Shown: piece by piece, positions 50,411 to 58,540 of the stretch
How positions within the stretch are numbered: the first letter of the stretch is position 1
Layout: each line of letters starts with the position of its first letter
Assembly: GCF_039523035.1 (NCBI RefSeq)
Contig: NZ_BAAAEN010000002.1
Location: 399,276-463,275 of the forward strand
DNA length: 64,000 nucleotides
Direction: 5' to 3'
Source: Pigmentiphaga daeguensis
GTDB lineage: Bacteria; Pseudomonadota; Gammaproteobacteria; Burkholderiales; Burkholderiaceae_B
Made by a program: the position numbers and the translations under genes
The notes under the pieces: model-generated
The model's input: only the letters and a program-made list of their open reading frames with translations
Told to the model about the DNA's origin: nothing
The model's database searches: none

Positions 50411-51664
50411 TCAATGCGCCGGGCGCGGATCGGCGATCCGGCCGGCGATGGCGGACGCCGCCACGGTAAGCGGGCTGCCCAGGTAGCAATAGGCGTCCTT
50501 CGCGCCCATGCGGCCCTGGCCATTGGTGGCTGCGGTCGAGATCGACACTTCCCCGGAAGCCAGGGGACCGCCGGCGCCGCCGGCACAGGGGCCGCAGCCG
50601 GGGGGGAGCAGGATGGCCCCGGCGTCCAGGAAGCGTTGGGTCAGGCCGTCGCGCGCCATGCGCTTGGCCGTCTCGACGGTGCCCGGCACGACGATGAAGC
50701 GCACCCCGTTCGCCACCCGGTGGCCGGCAAGCACCTCGGCGGCGGCCTGGAAGTCCTCGTACATGCCCGATCCACAGGATCCCAGGTAGGCCTGATCGAT
50801 CGCGACACCCACGGTATCCCCGACCGGGACCGCTCGATCGGGCGAGCCCGGCAGCGCCACCTGCGGCGCCAGGCGCGAGACGTCCAGCGCGAGCGTATGT
50901 TCGAAGCGGGCGTCGGCATCGCTTTCCAGCCAGCTGCCGTCGCGGGGCGCGCCCAGCGGCGACATGGGCGGAAACACGATGTTGAGCACGCCGATCTCGG
51001 TCAAGGTATTGCACAGCGCGACCCGTCCCGACAGCGGCAAGCGATCGCAGTACGAACCGCCGAACTCCACCACGCGATAGTCGAATTCGACACCCAGTTC
51101 TCCCGAGGCCAGCCGATGGGCCAGCCAGAAACCGACGTCGCGGGGATGCACGCCGGGCGGCGGCTGGCCTTCCAGCGTGACGCGCAGCGTGTGCGGCACG
51201 ACGGTCCAGGTCGTGCCCGTGGCCAGCACCGATACCACGTTGGGCCCGGCGCGCATCGCGAATGCGCCGATGGCGCCGAAGTTCGTGCAGTGCATGTCGT
51301 AGGCGAAGAGGAACATGCCGGGCCTGACCAGGCCGTTTTCCATGGGAAAGAGGTGGCCGTGCCCGCCCTGGCCGGCATCGTGGAAGTGGCCGATGCGCCA
51401 TTCCCCGGCAATGCGCCGATTGGCGCGACCGCGCAGGATCGAGGCCGGAGTGGTGTAGACGACCTGGTGGTCGGTGACGAAGACCACCCGCTCCGGATGC
51501 GTGACGCGGCGATAGCCGATGTCGTGCAACTGCTTGTAGGCGGTTTCGACATAGCCATCGTGCAGGATGACCAGTTCCGGCTCGGGCAGCACGATGTCGC
51601 CCGGCCGGACCGAAGTCTTGCCGCTGGCGCGGGCCAGCATCTTTTCAACGAGAGTCATGCCCAT
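50411..51664 (-). CDS. Aconitase/LeuC family large subunit, [4Fe-4S]
   Basis: The 417-residue protein is an aconitase-superfamily large subunit. Three cysteines in the expected places bind the [4Fe-4S] cluster: one in YLGSCGSGMYED and two in PPGCGPCAGGAGG. N-terminal features are TLVEKMLARASGKTSVRPGD and the DMHCTNFGAIGAFAMRAGP segment. It works with the small subunit encoded next. Substrate is unknown; leu biosynthesis is unlikely given the Bug/RraA/RidA context and the unusual partner loop. The ATG at 51664 (MGMTLVEK) has GGAAG seven bases upstream; a second ATG lies two codons on. Confidence 0.85.
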   Translation of the reverse strand: MGMTLVEKMLARASGKTSVRPGDIVLPEPELVILHDGYVETAYKQLHDIGYRRVTHPERVVFVTDHQVVYTTPASILRGRANRRIAGEWRIGHFHDAGQGGHGHLFPMENGLVRPGMFLFAYDMHCTNFGAIGAFAMRAGPNVVSVLATGTTWTVVPHTLRVTLEGQPPPGVHPRDVGFWLAHRLASGELGVEFDYRVVEFGGSYCDRLPLSGRVALCNTLTEIGVLNIVFPPMSPLGAPRDGSWLESDADARFEHTLALDVSRLAPQVALPGSPDRAVPVGDTVGVAIDQAYLGSCGSGMYEDFQAAAEVLAGHRVANGVRFIVVPGTVETAKRMARDGLTQRFLDAGAILLPPGCGPCAGGAGGPLASGEVSISTAATNGQGRMGAKDAYCYLGSPLTVAASAIAGRIADPRPAH

Positions 51665-51690
51665 GTGGGAGCTTCCATGCTTGGGGCCGG

Positions 51691-52311
51691 TCACGGACGG
51701 CCGCTGACGGCCTGCGCGTACGGGATACCGGCCCGAACCCGCGCATCGGCATCGCGTTCGAAGGCCAGGCGGGCGGCCAGGCGTTCGGCGAAGATATCGA
51801 AATATTGCTGCCCGATGACGACGACACCGTCATCATCGGCGCAGACGAGATCGCCCGGGCGCACGATCTGGCCGCCGATCGCCACGGGGACCTGGAGTTC
51901 GGCCGTTCCGTCCTTGCGGCTGCTGCGCACGGTGCCGCCGCGTGCGAACACCGGGAATCGCAATGCCCGGATCTCGGCCAGGTCGCGCACGCGGCCGTTG
52001 GTGACGCAGCCGGCGATGCCCCGCATCTGCGCGGCCAGCGAACCGGTGCCGCCGAGCGCGCAAGTATCCGGATCGCCGCCGGTGTCGATGACCAGTACGG
52101 AACCGGGCGGAGCCAGGTCGAGCGCCTGGTTCGCCGATCCGCTGCGGTGCGGTGGTGCGCTCACGGTGTATGCCGGGCCGATGCAGACCGTGCCCGGCAC
52201 TTGCGTGCCGATGACCGGGTCCAGGTCGCCGCGGCGGCCCAGGGCTTCATAGGCTGCGGCCGCGGAGGCGCCGGCCAGCAGGCTCGCGAGTTGTTCCACG
52301 CTCATTCCCAT
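51691..52311 (-). CDS. RraA/HMG-CHA aldolase family protein
   Basis: The 206-residue protein has the RraA fold shared by the regulator RraA and by class II pyruvate aldolases acting on 4-hydroxy-4-methyl-2-oxoglutarate and 4-carboxy-4-hydroxy-2-oxoadipate. The key GxxxNGRVRDLAEIRAL stretch keeps the Arg-Asp pair used for substrate and metal binding, though the residue usually Asp in DG reads Asn. The C-terminal VCADDDGVVVI strand is typical. In this operon an aldolase after an aconitase-like hydratase is a natural sequence of reactions. Starts at 52311 and 52305 share one ribosome binding site (GAGGAAGG), eight bases after the Bug stop. Confidence 0.82.
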   Translation of the reverse strand: MGMSVEQLASLLAGASAAAAYEALGRRGDLDPVIGTQVPGTVCIGPAYTVSAPPHRSGSANQALDLAPPGSVLVIDTGGDPDTCALGGTGSLAAQMRGIAGCVTNGRVRDLAEIRALRFPVFARGGTVRSSRKDGTAELQVPVAIGGQIVRPGDLVCADDDGVVVIGQQYFDIFAERLAARLAFERDADARVRAGIPYAQAVSGRP

Positions 52312-52319
52312 GGCCTTCC

Positions 52320-53300
52320 TCAGTCGAGTTGGATCTTCACTTCCTTGGCGACGCGCGCCCACTTGCCTCGCTCCGCATCGATGAAGCGGGCGAACTGCTC
52401 GGGCGTGTTGGCCATGGGCAGGAGCCCCTGCCCGCGCAATTGGCGCACCACGCCCGGCTCGGCAAGAATGGCCGCGATGGCCGTGTGCAGCGTGTCGATG
52501 ATGGCGACAGGCGTGCCCGCGGGCGCCATGAAGCCGTTCCAGTCGAACATCTCGTAGCCCGGCAGCGTCTCGGCCACCACGGGCGTGTCGGGGAATTCCG
52601 CCACCCGTTGGTCGCTGGTGAGCGCCAGCGCCCGCAGCTTGCCGGCCTTGACCATGGGCCAGGCCGGAGGCTGTCCGCCGAACGTTAGGGTGACGGCGCC
52701 GCTGGCGACGCCGGTCAGGGCTTCGGGCGCCGTCTTGAACGGCACGTGGGTGATGGAGATGCCCGCGAGTGCCTTGAAATATTCCCCCGACATGTGCGAG
52801 GCAGTGCCGTTGCCGGCCGATGAGAACGTCAGCTTGCCGGGGTCGGCCTTGGCGGCGGCGATGACGTCGGCGATCGACTTGTAGGGCGACTCGGCGGAAA
52901 CGACGATCAGCAGGGGCGTGCGGGCCGACAGCATGATGGGCGCGAAGTCCTTGACCGGGTCGTAAGGCAGCTTGCTGTAGACGTTCGGATTGATGGTGAG
53001 CGTGCCGATGTGTCCCACCGTCAGCGTGTAGCCGTCCGCGGGGGTCCGGGCGGCGGCGCCCAGGCCTATGGTCCCGCCGGCGCCGGCGCGGTTCTCGACC
53101 ACGAATGGCTGCCCGAGGCGCTCGCCCAGGCGTTGCGCGACGAGACGCGTGATGGTGTCGGGCGACGAGCCGGCGCCATGCGGAACGATGATGCGCACGG
53201 GGCGGGTCGGATAGGACTGGGCGCTGGCGCCCTGGGGGGCGCAAGCGATGGCGGCGGCCAGGGCCAGCGCCGTGGCCAGGAGCCGGGATTGCAGCGGCAT
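52320..53300 (-). CDS. Bug (TctC) family periplasmic substrate-binding protein
   Basis: The 326-residue receptor has a signal peptide cleaved after ASA near residue 28, then QSYPTRPVRIIVPHGAGSSPDT, VVENRAGAGGTIGLG, FSSAGNGTASHMSGEY and VPFKTAPEALTGV. GAGGAG seven bases upstream supports the start at 53300. It is the first gene of the operon with the RraA-, LeuC- and LeuD-like genes and ridA, and is divergent from a GntR regulator. It should deliver the carboxylate that the operon breaks down. Confidence 0.92.
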   Translation of the reverse strand: MPLQSRLLATALALAAAIACAPQGASAQSYPTRPVRIIVPHGAGSSPDTITRLVAQRLGERLGQPFVVENRAGAGGTIGLGAAARTPADGYTLTVGHIGTLTINPNVYSKLPYDPVKDFAPIMLSARTPLLIVVSAESPYKSIADVIAAAKADPGKLTFSSAGNGTASHMSGEYFKALAGISITHVPFKTAPEALTGVASGAVTLTFGGQPPAWPMVKAGKLRALALTSDQRVAEFPDTPVVAETLPGYEMFDWNGFMAPAGTPVAIIDTLHTAIAAILAEPGVVRQLRGQGLLPMANTPEQFARFIDAERGKWARVAKEVKIQLD

Positions 53301-53339
53301 GGTGTGTCTCCTCGAGGGTTGCAAGGCTGGTTTGCCTTT

Positions 53340-53413
53340 TTGTATGACAAATTTTGTTATTGTTGGCGAAAATATGCCATGAAACGGGCATTATTTTCAA
53401 TAATGTAAGACAA
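53340..53413. promoter_or_regulatory. Repeated GntR-type sites in the Bug/gntR divergent promoter
   Basis: TTGTATGACAA (53340-53350) is a TTGT-N3-ACAA palindrome of the kind bound by FCD-type GntR regulators. TGTAAGACAA (53404-53413) repeats ten bases of it with one change. The two are 63 bases apart, about six helical turns, in an AT-rich island between the divergent genes. Confidence 0.55.
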
Positions 53414-53497
53414 TTTAGGTGGATGGCGAGAAAAAAGCCCGGCGCGATAGGCTTGCCTTTGCGTCGCTACAATGCAAATTCCTGCCGCGACCGATCC

Positions 53498-54205
53498 ATG
53501 GACCAAAAAATCGTTGCCTTGAACGAGACCGCCGTGCCGGCCGGCGATCCGGCCCGGCAGCAACTGGCCGACCGCCTGCGCGATGCCATCACCGAAGGGG
53601 TCTATCTCCCGGGCGACAAGCTGACCGAACGGGAGCTGTGTGAACGTTTTGCCGCCAGCCGCCCGTCGATGCGCGAAGCCATCCGGCAACTCGACGGCGA
53701 AGGCTTGCTGGAAGTGGCGCCGCATCGCGGGCCTGCCGTGCGGGCGATCGACGAAGCGCAATTCCACGAGCTGCACGAAGTGCGGGTGGCCCTGCAGAAA
53801 CTGGCGGCGGCATGTTTCGCGACGCGCGGCACGCCCGAGCAGATGGACGCCTTCGCCGTGCGCATCGACGAGTTCGAGCAGGCATTGGTTTCGCGCGACG
53901 TGCCGCGCATACGCGCGACCAAGCATCAATTGTTCGAAGCCTTCGTCGCGGGAGCCAGGAACGAACCGCTCGCGGCCTTCATTCGCAAGATCAATGCACG
54001 CCTGGGTTTCCTGTGGGCGTCATCGATGAATCATCCGAACCGGCCGGCGGAAAGCGTGGATGAGTTCCACCGTCTTCTGGACGCGATACGCGAACGCGAC
54101 CCCGAAGCCGCGCAGGCGGCCATCGTGCTTCAGAACCAGCGTGCCCGCGCGGTTGGATTGCATGCGCTCGAGCTGTTCCAGAAGCGTCGCCGCGCATCAT
54201 CGTGA
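53498..54205 (+). CDS. GntR family (FCD domain) transcriptional regulator
   Basis: The 235-residue protein has a GntR winged helix (ADRLRDAITEGVYLPGDKLT, RFAASRPSMREAIRQLDGEG) followed by an all-helical FCD effector domain (ELHEVRVALQKLAAACF onward). It is divergent from the Bug/RraA/LeuCD-like/RidA operon and is the likely regulator. The start at 53498 matches the family; there is no clear ribosome binding site. Its last eight bases overlap the end of the convergent DUF3820 pseudogene. Confidence 0.9.
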   Translation: MDQKIVALNETAVPAGDPARQQLADRLRDAITEGVYLPGDKLTERELCERFAASRPSMREAIRQLDGEGLLEVAPHRGPAVRAIDEAQFHELHEVRVALQKLAAACFATRGTPEQMDAFAVRIDEFEQALVSRDVPRIRATKHQLFEAFVAGARNEPLAAFIRKINARLGFLWASSMNHPNRPAESVDEFHRLLDAIRERDPEAAQAAIVLQNQRARAVGLHALELFQKRRRASS

Positions 54206-54414
54206 CCGCTGGCGCAGCGGCGCCAGCAGCGGCGACAGCCCGTTGTGATCGATTTCGTGCATCAGCGCCAGCAGGCGCCCCAGTTCGCCGGGCGGGAATC
54301 CCTTGCGGGCGAACCAGGCCAGGTAGGGACCGGGCAGGTCGGCGATCAGCCTGTCCTTGTACTTGCGTAGGGCATGGCGACCGTTACCAGGCGTTGCAGA
54401 TCTTCGGGGTTCAT
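54197..54414 (-). pseudogene. DUF3820 family gene broken by a one-base deletion
   Basis: Starting at the ATG at 54414 the frame reads MNPEDLQRLVTVAMPYA and then runs into a stop within a few codons. A second frame, without its own good start, continues with KYKDRLIADLPGPYLAWFAR and ends LLAPLRQRSR at 54197. The two halves join into one typical 72-residue DUF3820 protein if a single base is restored near 54366, where TACGCAAG on the minus strand should read TACGGCAAG. Either the gene is recently inactivated or the base is a sequencing error. The function of DUF3820 proteins is unknown. Confidence 0.8.
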
Positions 54415-54565
54415 GAATGAGAGGGGGGGTGTCCTGGTGGACCACGCCCGCATTGTGCACGAAGCGCGGGCTCTGTGACATGCGCCGCCATGGCGGATAA
54501 GTATTTGACATTTAAAGATTATCGGGATCACACTGGCGCCTTCCGACGACGAGGGAGGGCGGGCC

Positions 54566-56266
54566 ATGGAAGCGATGGTTGGCGGGACTTGGGGACGGGG
54601 CGTGGTCGTGGCGGCGGCGGTGGGTCTGTTGACCGCATGCGCGGCACGCGGACCGGGCGGCGCAGCGCCGGCGGAGGCCGCGGATGCGGTCTTCGTCAAC
54701 GGCAAGGTCGCCACGGTGGATGCCGGCTCTTCCATTGTCCAGGCTTTCGCCGTGCGCCAAGGGCGATTCGTCGCGGTGGGGGCGAACGAGCGCATCATGG
54801 CCTACGCGGGGCCCGCCACGCAGGTGATCGACCTGCGCGGCCGCACGGTCGTTCCGGGCCTGGCGGATTCCCATCTGCACGCCGTGGGCGGCGGTCCCGG
54901 CATCGATCTGTCCGCCACGCGTTCGATCGCCGAGCTGTGCGCCAAGGTGGCCGAGGCGGCCAAGGGCGCCAAGCCGGGCGAGGTGCTGGTGTCCAACAGC
55001 GACTGGCACGAAGCGCAACTCAAGGAGCAGCGCCTGCCTACCGCGGACGAGCTGGAGGCAGCGGCGCCCGGCGTGCCGGTGATCCTGGTGCGCGGCGGCC
55101 ACAGCTATTTCCTCAACAACACGGCGCTGGCCAGGTACGGCATCACGCCCGCGACCCCGGTGCCGCCGGGCGGCGCGATTCCGCGCAACGCCGCCGGGCG
55201 GCTGACCGGCGAGCTGACCGATACGGCCAAGCGTCTCGCGCCGCTGCCGCCTCCGCCGCCGATGACGCTGGCCGTGCTCGAGGCACAGCAGAAGAAGCTG
55301 AACGAATACGGCCTGACCAGCATACGGATACCGGGCACGAACGTGGCGGCGTATCGCCAGTTCCAGCAACTGCGCGACAGCGGCAAGGCCACGGTCCGCT
55401 ACAGCATTCTGTTCCGCCCGAAGGACCTGGCCGATTTCCGGTCCAGTATCGTCGGGGCCGGCATCCGGCAGGGGGAAGGCGACGAGTGGGTCAAGGTCTG
55501 GGGCATCAAGATCAGCGTGGACGGCGGATTCGAGGGCGGCTACATGACCCGGCCCTACGAAGGGGAGATGGGCAAGGGTGGCACCTACTACGGCTTGCAG
55601 ACCATTCCGCAGGCGACGTTCAACGAATACGTGGCCGGCATCAACCAGGCCGGCTGGCGCGTGGCGGTGCACGCGGTGGGCGATGCCGCCGTGGACGAGG
55701 TGCTGCAAGGCTACGAACGGGCCCATGTCCAGCGCGACATCCGCGCGCAGGGCTGGACCATCGAGCACGCCTTCATCACCCGCCCCGACCAGTATCCGCG
55801 CATCCGGGCGATGAATCTCAGGATGTCGGTGCAGGACCATCTCTATCTGGCCGCGCCCGTGCTCAGGCGGTATTGGGGCATGGACCGCGCCTCGCAGGCC
55901 ACGCCGCTCAAGACCTACATGGAGCAGGGCTTCATGCTGGCGGGTGGCACCGATTCGCCGGTGATTCCGGTCAATCCGTTCTGGGCCATGTACCACTTCC
56001 TGACGCGGGACACGATCTCCGACGGCGTCTACGGCGCCGACCAGGCCGTGCCTTCGCGCGACGCCGTGCTCAGGCTGATGACGATCAACAACGCGCGCCT
56101 GACCGACGAACAGGACATCAAGGGGTCGATCGAACCCGGCAAGCTGGCCGACTTCGTCGTGCTGTCGGCCGACTATCTCAGCATCCCGGCGGCCGAGGTG
56201 CAGCGGTTGAAGGCGCTGGCGACCTACGTGGGCGGCAGGCAGGTGTACCGGGCCGAGTCGTTCTGA
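54566..56266 (+). CDS. Amidohydrolase (YtcJ-like) lipoprotein
   Basis: The 566-residue enzyme is an amidohydrolase_3 family metal-dependent hydrolase: VFVNGKVATVD at the N-terminal sandwich, VVPGLADSHLHAVGGG with the HxH-like metal site near residue 104, the carboxylate/Lys region KVWGIKISVDGGFEGGY, AVHAVGDAAVDEVL and the C-terminal GSIEPGKLADFVVLSAD. A signal ending LLTAC suggests a lipoprotein, an unusual location for this family. The substrate is unknown. It stands alone, with its stop eleven bases from the convergent dehydrogenase gene. Confidence 0.85.
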   Translation: MEAMVGGTWGRGVVVAAAVGLLTACAARGPGGAAPAEAADAVFVNGKVATVDAGSSIVQAFAVRQGRFVAVGANERIMAYAGPATQVIDLRGRTVVPGLADSHLHAVGGGPGIDLSATRSIAELCAKVAEAAKGAKPGEVLVSNSDWHEAQLKEQRLPTADELEAAAPGVPVILVRGGHSYFLNNTALARYGITPATPVPPGGAIPRNAAGRLTGELTDTAKRLAPLPPPPPMTLAVLEAQQKKLNEYGLTSIRIPGTNVAAYRQFQQLRDSGKATVRYSILFRPKDLADFRSSIVGAGIRQGEGDEWVKVWGIKISVDGGFEGGYMTRPYEGEMGKGGTYYGLQTIPQATFNEYVAGINQAGWRVAVHAVGDAAVDEVLQGYERAHVQRDIRAQGWTIEHAFITRPDQYPRIRAMNLRMSVQDHLYLAAPVLRRYWGMDRASQATPLKTYMEQGFMLAGGTDSPVIPVNPFWAMYHFLTRDTISDGVYGADQAVPSRDAVLRLMTINNARLTDEQDIKGSIEPGKLADFVVLSADYLSIPAAEVQRLKALATYVGGRQVYRAESF

Positions 56267-56276
56267 AGCGGGGTGG

Positions 56277-57446
56277 TCACGGTTTCAGGACCACCTTCAC
56301 GCAGCCGTCCTCCTTGTCGCGGAAGATTTCGTACATGTCCGGCCCGTCCTCCAGCGCCTCGCTGTGGGTGATGACGAAAGAGGGGTCGATCCGGCCCTCG
56401 GCGATGAGTTCGAGCAGGGCCTGGCTCCAGCGCTGGACGTGGGTCTGGCCCATGCGCCAGGTCAGTCCCTTGTTCATCGAGGCGCCGAACGGAATCTTGT
56501 CGATGAGCCCGCCGTAGACGCCGGGAATGGACAGCACGCCGGCCGGGCGGCAGACGTAGATCATTTCCCGCAGCACGTGGGGGCGGTCGCTTTCCAGCAT
56601 CACCGCCTGCTTGGCCCGGTCGTACATGGCGTCCAGCGACCGGGCGGCGTGCGATTCCAGGCCCACCGCGTCTATGCACTTCTCCGGCCCCTTGCCGCCG
56701 GTCAGGTCGCGCAGGCGTTCGACCACGCTTTCCTGGTCGAAGTCGATGGGGATGGCGCCGGCCTGGGCCACCATGGCCAGGCGCTCGGGCACGTGATCGA
56801 TGACCACCACCTGGCGGGCGCCTTGCAGCTGGGCGCTGCGCATGGCCATCAGTCCCACCGGGCCGGCTCCCCAGATGGCGACCGTGTCGGTGGGCTGGAT
56901 GTCGCACTGGGCCGCCGCCTGCCAGCCGGTGGGAAGAATGTCGCCCAGGAACAGCACCTGTTCGTCCGGCAGGCCGGCGGGCACCTTGATGTGGGTGGAA
57001 TCGGCGTGCGGCACGCGCACGTATTCGGCCTGCCCGCCGGCGTAGCCGCCCGTCAGGTGGGTGTAGCCGAACAGGCCCGCCGTGGAATGGCCGAAGGCCT
57101 TGTCGGCCAGCTCCTTGTTGCGATTGGTTCGTTCACACACCGAATAGTTGCCGCGCCGGCATTGCTCGCAGGCGCCGCAGGCAATGGTGAAGGGCACGAC
57201 CACGCGATCGCCCACCTTCAGGTCGTGCGTGTCCGGTCCCGCCTCGACCACTTCGCCCATGAACTCGTGTCCCATGATGTCGCCGGATTTCATGCCGGGG
57301 ATGAAGCCGTCGAACAAGTGCAGGTCGGAGCCGCAGATGGCGCAGGCGGAGACCTTGACGATGGCATCGCCCGGTTGCTCGATGCGGGGATCGGGCACGG
57401 TCTCGTACCGGATGTCCTTCTTGCCATGCCAGCACAGTGCTTTCAT
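56277..57446 (-). CDS. Zinc-dependent alcohol dehydrogenase (FdhA/Tdh-like)
   Basis: The 389-residue protein is a medium-chain dehydrogenase. Catalytic zinc ligands are in CAICGSDLHLFDG and GHEFMGEV, the structural zinc site in CGACEQCRRGNYSVCE, and the NAD-binding motif in IWGAGPVGLMAM. It resembles the glutathione-independent formaldehyde dehydrogenase-like branch (family stretch DILPTGWQAA). The ATG at 57446 follows AAGGAG. It diverges from a GlxA-type regulator, with 89 bases between them, and that regulator is the likely controller. Substrate may be an aldehyde or secondary alcohol. Confidence 0.88.
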   Translation of the reverse strand: MKALCWHGKKDIRYETVPDPRIEQPGDAIVKVSACAICGSDLHLFDGFIPGMKSGDIMGHEFMGEVVEAGPDTHDLKVGDRVVVPFTIACGACEQCRRGNYSVCERTNRNKELADKAFGHSTAGLFGYTHLTGGYAGGQAEYVRVPHADSTHIKVPAGLPDEQVLFLGDILPTGWQAAAQCDIQPTDTVAIWGAGPVGLMAMRSAQLQGARQVVVIDHVPERLAMVAQAGAIPIDFDQESVVERLRDLTGGKGPEKCIDAVGLESHAARSLDAMYDRAKQAVMLESDRPHVLREMIYVCRPAGVLSIPGVYGGLIDKIPFGASMNKGLTWRMGQTHVQRWSQALLELIAEGRIDPSFVITHSEALEDGPDMYEIFRDKEDGCVKVVLKP

Positions 57447-57535
57447 GACGTTCTCCTTCGTCATACGCGCCGGTTGCGCGGGCCCGGGCACGCAGCAAGC
57501 GCCGTGCCGCGCGCGTCGCGCACTAAAATCCACGC

Positions 57536-58540
57536 ATGAGCAGCCATTTCCGCGTCCGCCGCATCGATATCGTCGTCTATCCCGGGTTCAAGTCGCTGGA
57601 GGCCATCGGTCCGCTGTGCGTGTTCGACTACGCCAACGTGCACCTGCGCAAGCGCGACCTGCCGCCGGCCTATCAGGTCGAGATCGCCGCGCCGCAACCG
57701 GGGGCGGTGCAGTCGGACACCCTGATGTCGCTGCACGCCGGCAAGGGACTGGACAGCCGCGATCTGCCCGATACCGCCATCCTGGTGGGGGCGCGCAACA
57801 TCCAGGAAGCCATGCGGCATTCGTCGGCCATCGTCGACTGGGCGGCGGCGGTCGCGCCCCGCATCGCGCGGTTGGCCGCCCTGTGCTCGGGCAGTTTCTT
57901 TCTTGCTGAAGCAGGCCTGCTGGACGGCCGGCGCGCCACCACGCACTGGAGCGTGTCGCGCCTGCTCCAGCAGCGCTATCCGCGTATCGACGTACAGGCC
58001 GATGCGATCTATATCCGGCAGGGCAACATCTGGACCTCGGCCGGCGTCACGGCCGGCATAGACCTGGCGCTGGCCCTGGTGGAAGAGGATTGCGGCCGCG
58101 ATCTCGCCCTGGAGGTCGCGCGCGACATGGTGGTCTACCTGAAGCGCCCGGGCGGGCAATCGCAGTTCAGCATGCACCTGGATAGCCAGACCACCAGCCA
58201 TCCGGGCATACGCAAGACCCAGGACTGGATCCTGTCCAACCTGCACCAGCCGCTGGCCGTGCCGGAACTGGCCGCTCATGCGGCCATGAGCGTGCGCAAT
58301 TTCACGCGCGTGTTCGTGCGCGAGACCGGCACCACGCCGCAGGCCTTCGTCGAGACGGCCAGGGTGGACCTGGTACGTCGGCTGCTCGAGGACGCGGCCC
58401 TGCCGCTCAAGACCGTGGCCGCGCGGGCCGGCTTCGGCTCGGATGCCCAGTTGCGCAAGGTGTTCCAGCGCCACCTGGGCGTGACGCCCCGCGCCTATCG
58501 CGAGCGTTTCGCCAGCGCGGGCGGCAGCAGGGGCGACTAG
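57536..58540 (+). CDS. GlxA family transcriptional regulator (DJ-1/PfpI plus AraC)
   Basis: The 334-residue protein fuses an N-terminal class I glutamine-amidotransferase-like (DJ-1/PfpI) domain with a C-terminal AraC DNA-binding domain. The first includes IDIVVYPGFKSLEAIGPLCVF and the nucleophile-elbow-like LAALCSGSFFLAEAG with Cys; the second includes VPELAAHAAMSVRNFTRVF and AARAGFGSDAQLRKVFQRH. Relatives sense amines or amino-acid-like compounds. It is divergent from the alcohol dehydrogenase. Its stop codon shares the four-base CTAG with the stop of the convergent hydroxylase gene. Confidence 0.9.
   Translation: MSSHFRVRRIDIVVYPGFKSLEAIGPLCVFDYANVHLRKRDLPPAYQVEIAAPQPGAVQSDTLMSLHAGKGLDSRDLPDTAILVGARNIQEAMRHSSAIVDWAAAVAPRIARLAALCSGSFFLAEAGLLDGRRATTHWSVSRLLQQRYPRIDVQADAIYIRQGNIWTSAGVTAGIDLALALVEEDCGRDLALEVARDMVVYLKRPGGQSQFSMHLDSQTTSHPGIRKTQDWILSNLHQPLAVPELAAHAAMSVRNFTRVFVRETGTTPQAFVETARVDLVRRLLEDAALPLKTVAARAGFGSDAQLRKVFQRHLGVTPRAYRERFASAGGSRGD

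Noticed and set aside
54415..54511. Longer start for the C-terminal DUF3820 frame at 54511
   Set aside because: The added residues are out of frame with the true N-terminus, which is encoded in the other frame from 54414; the frameshift explanation accounts for both pieces.
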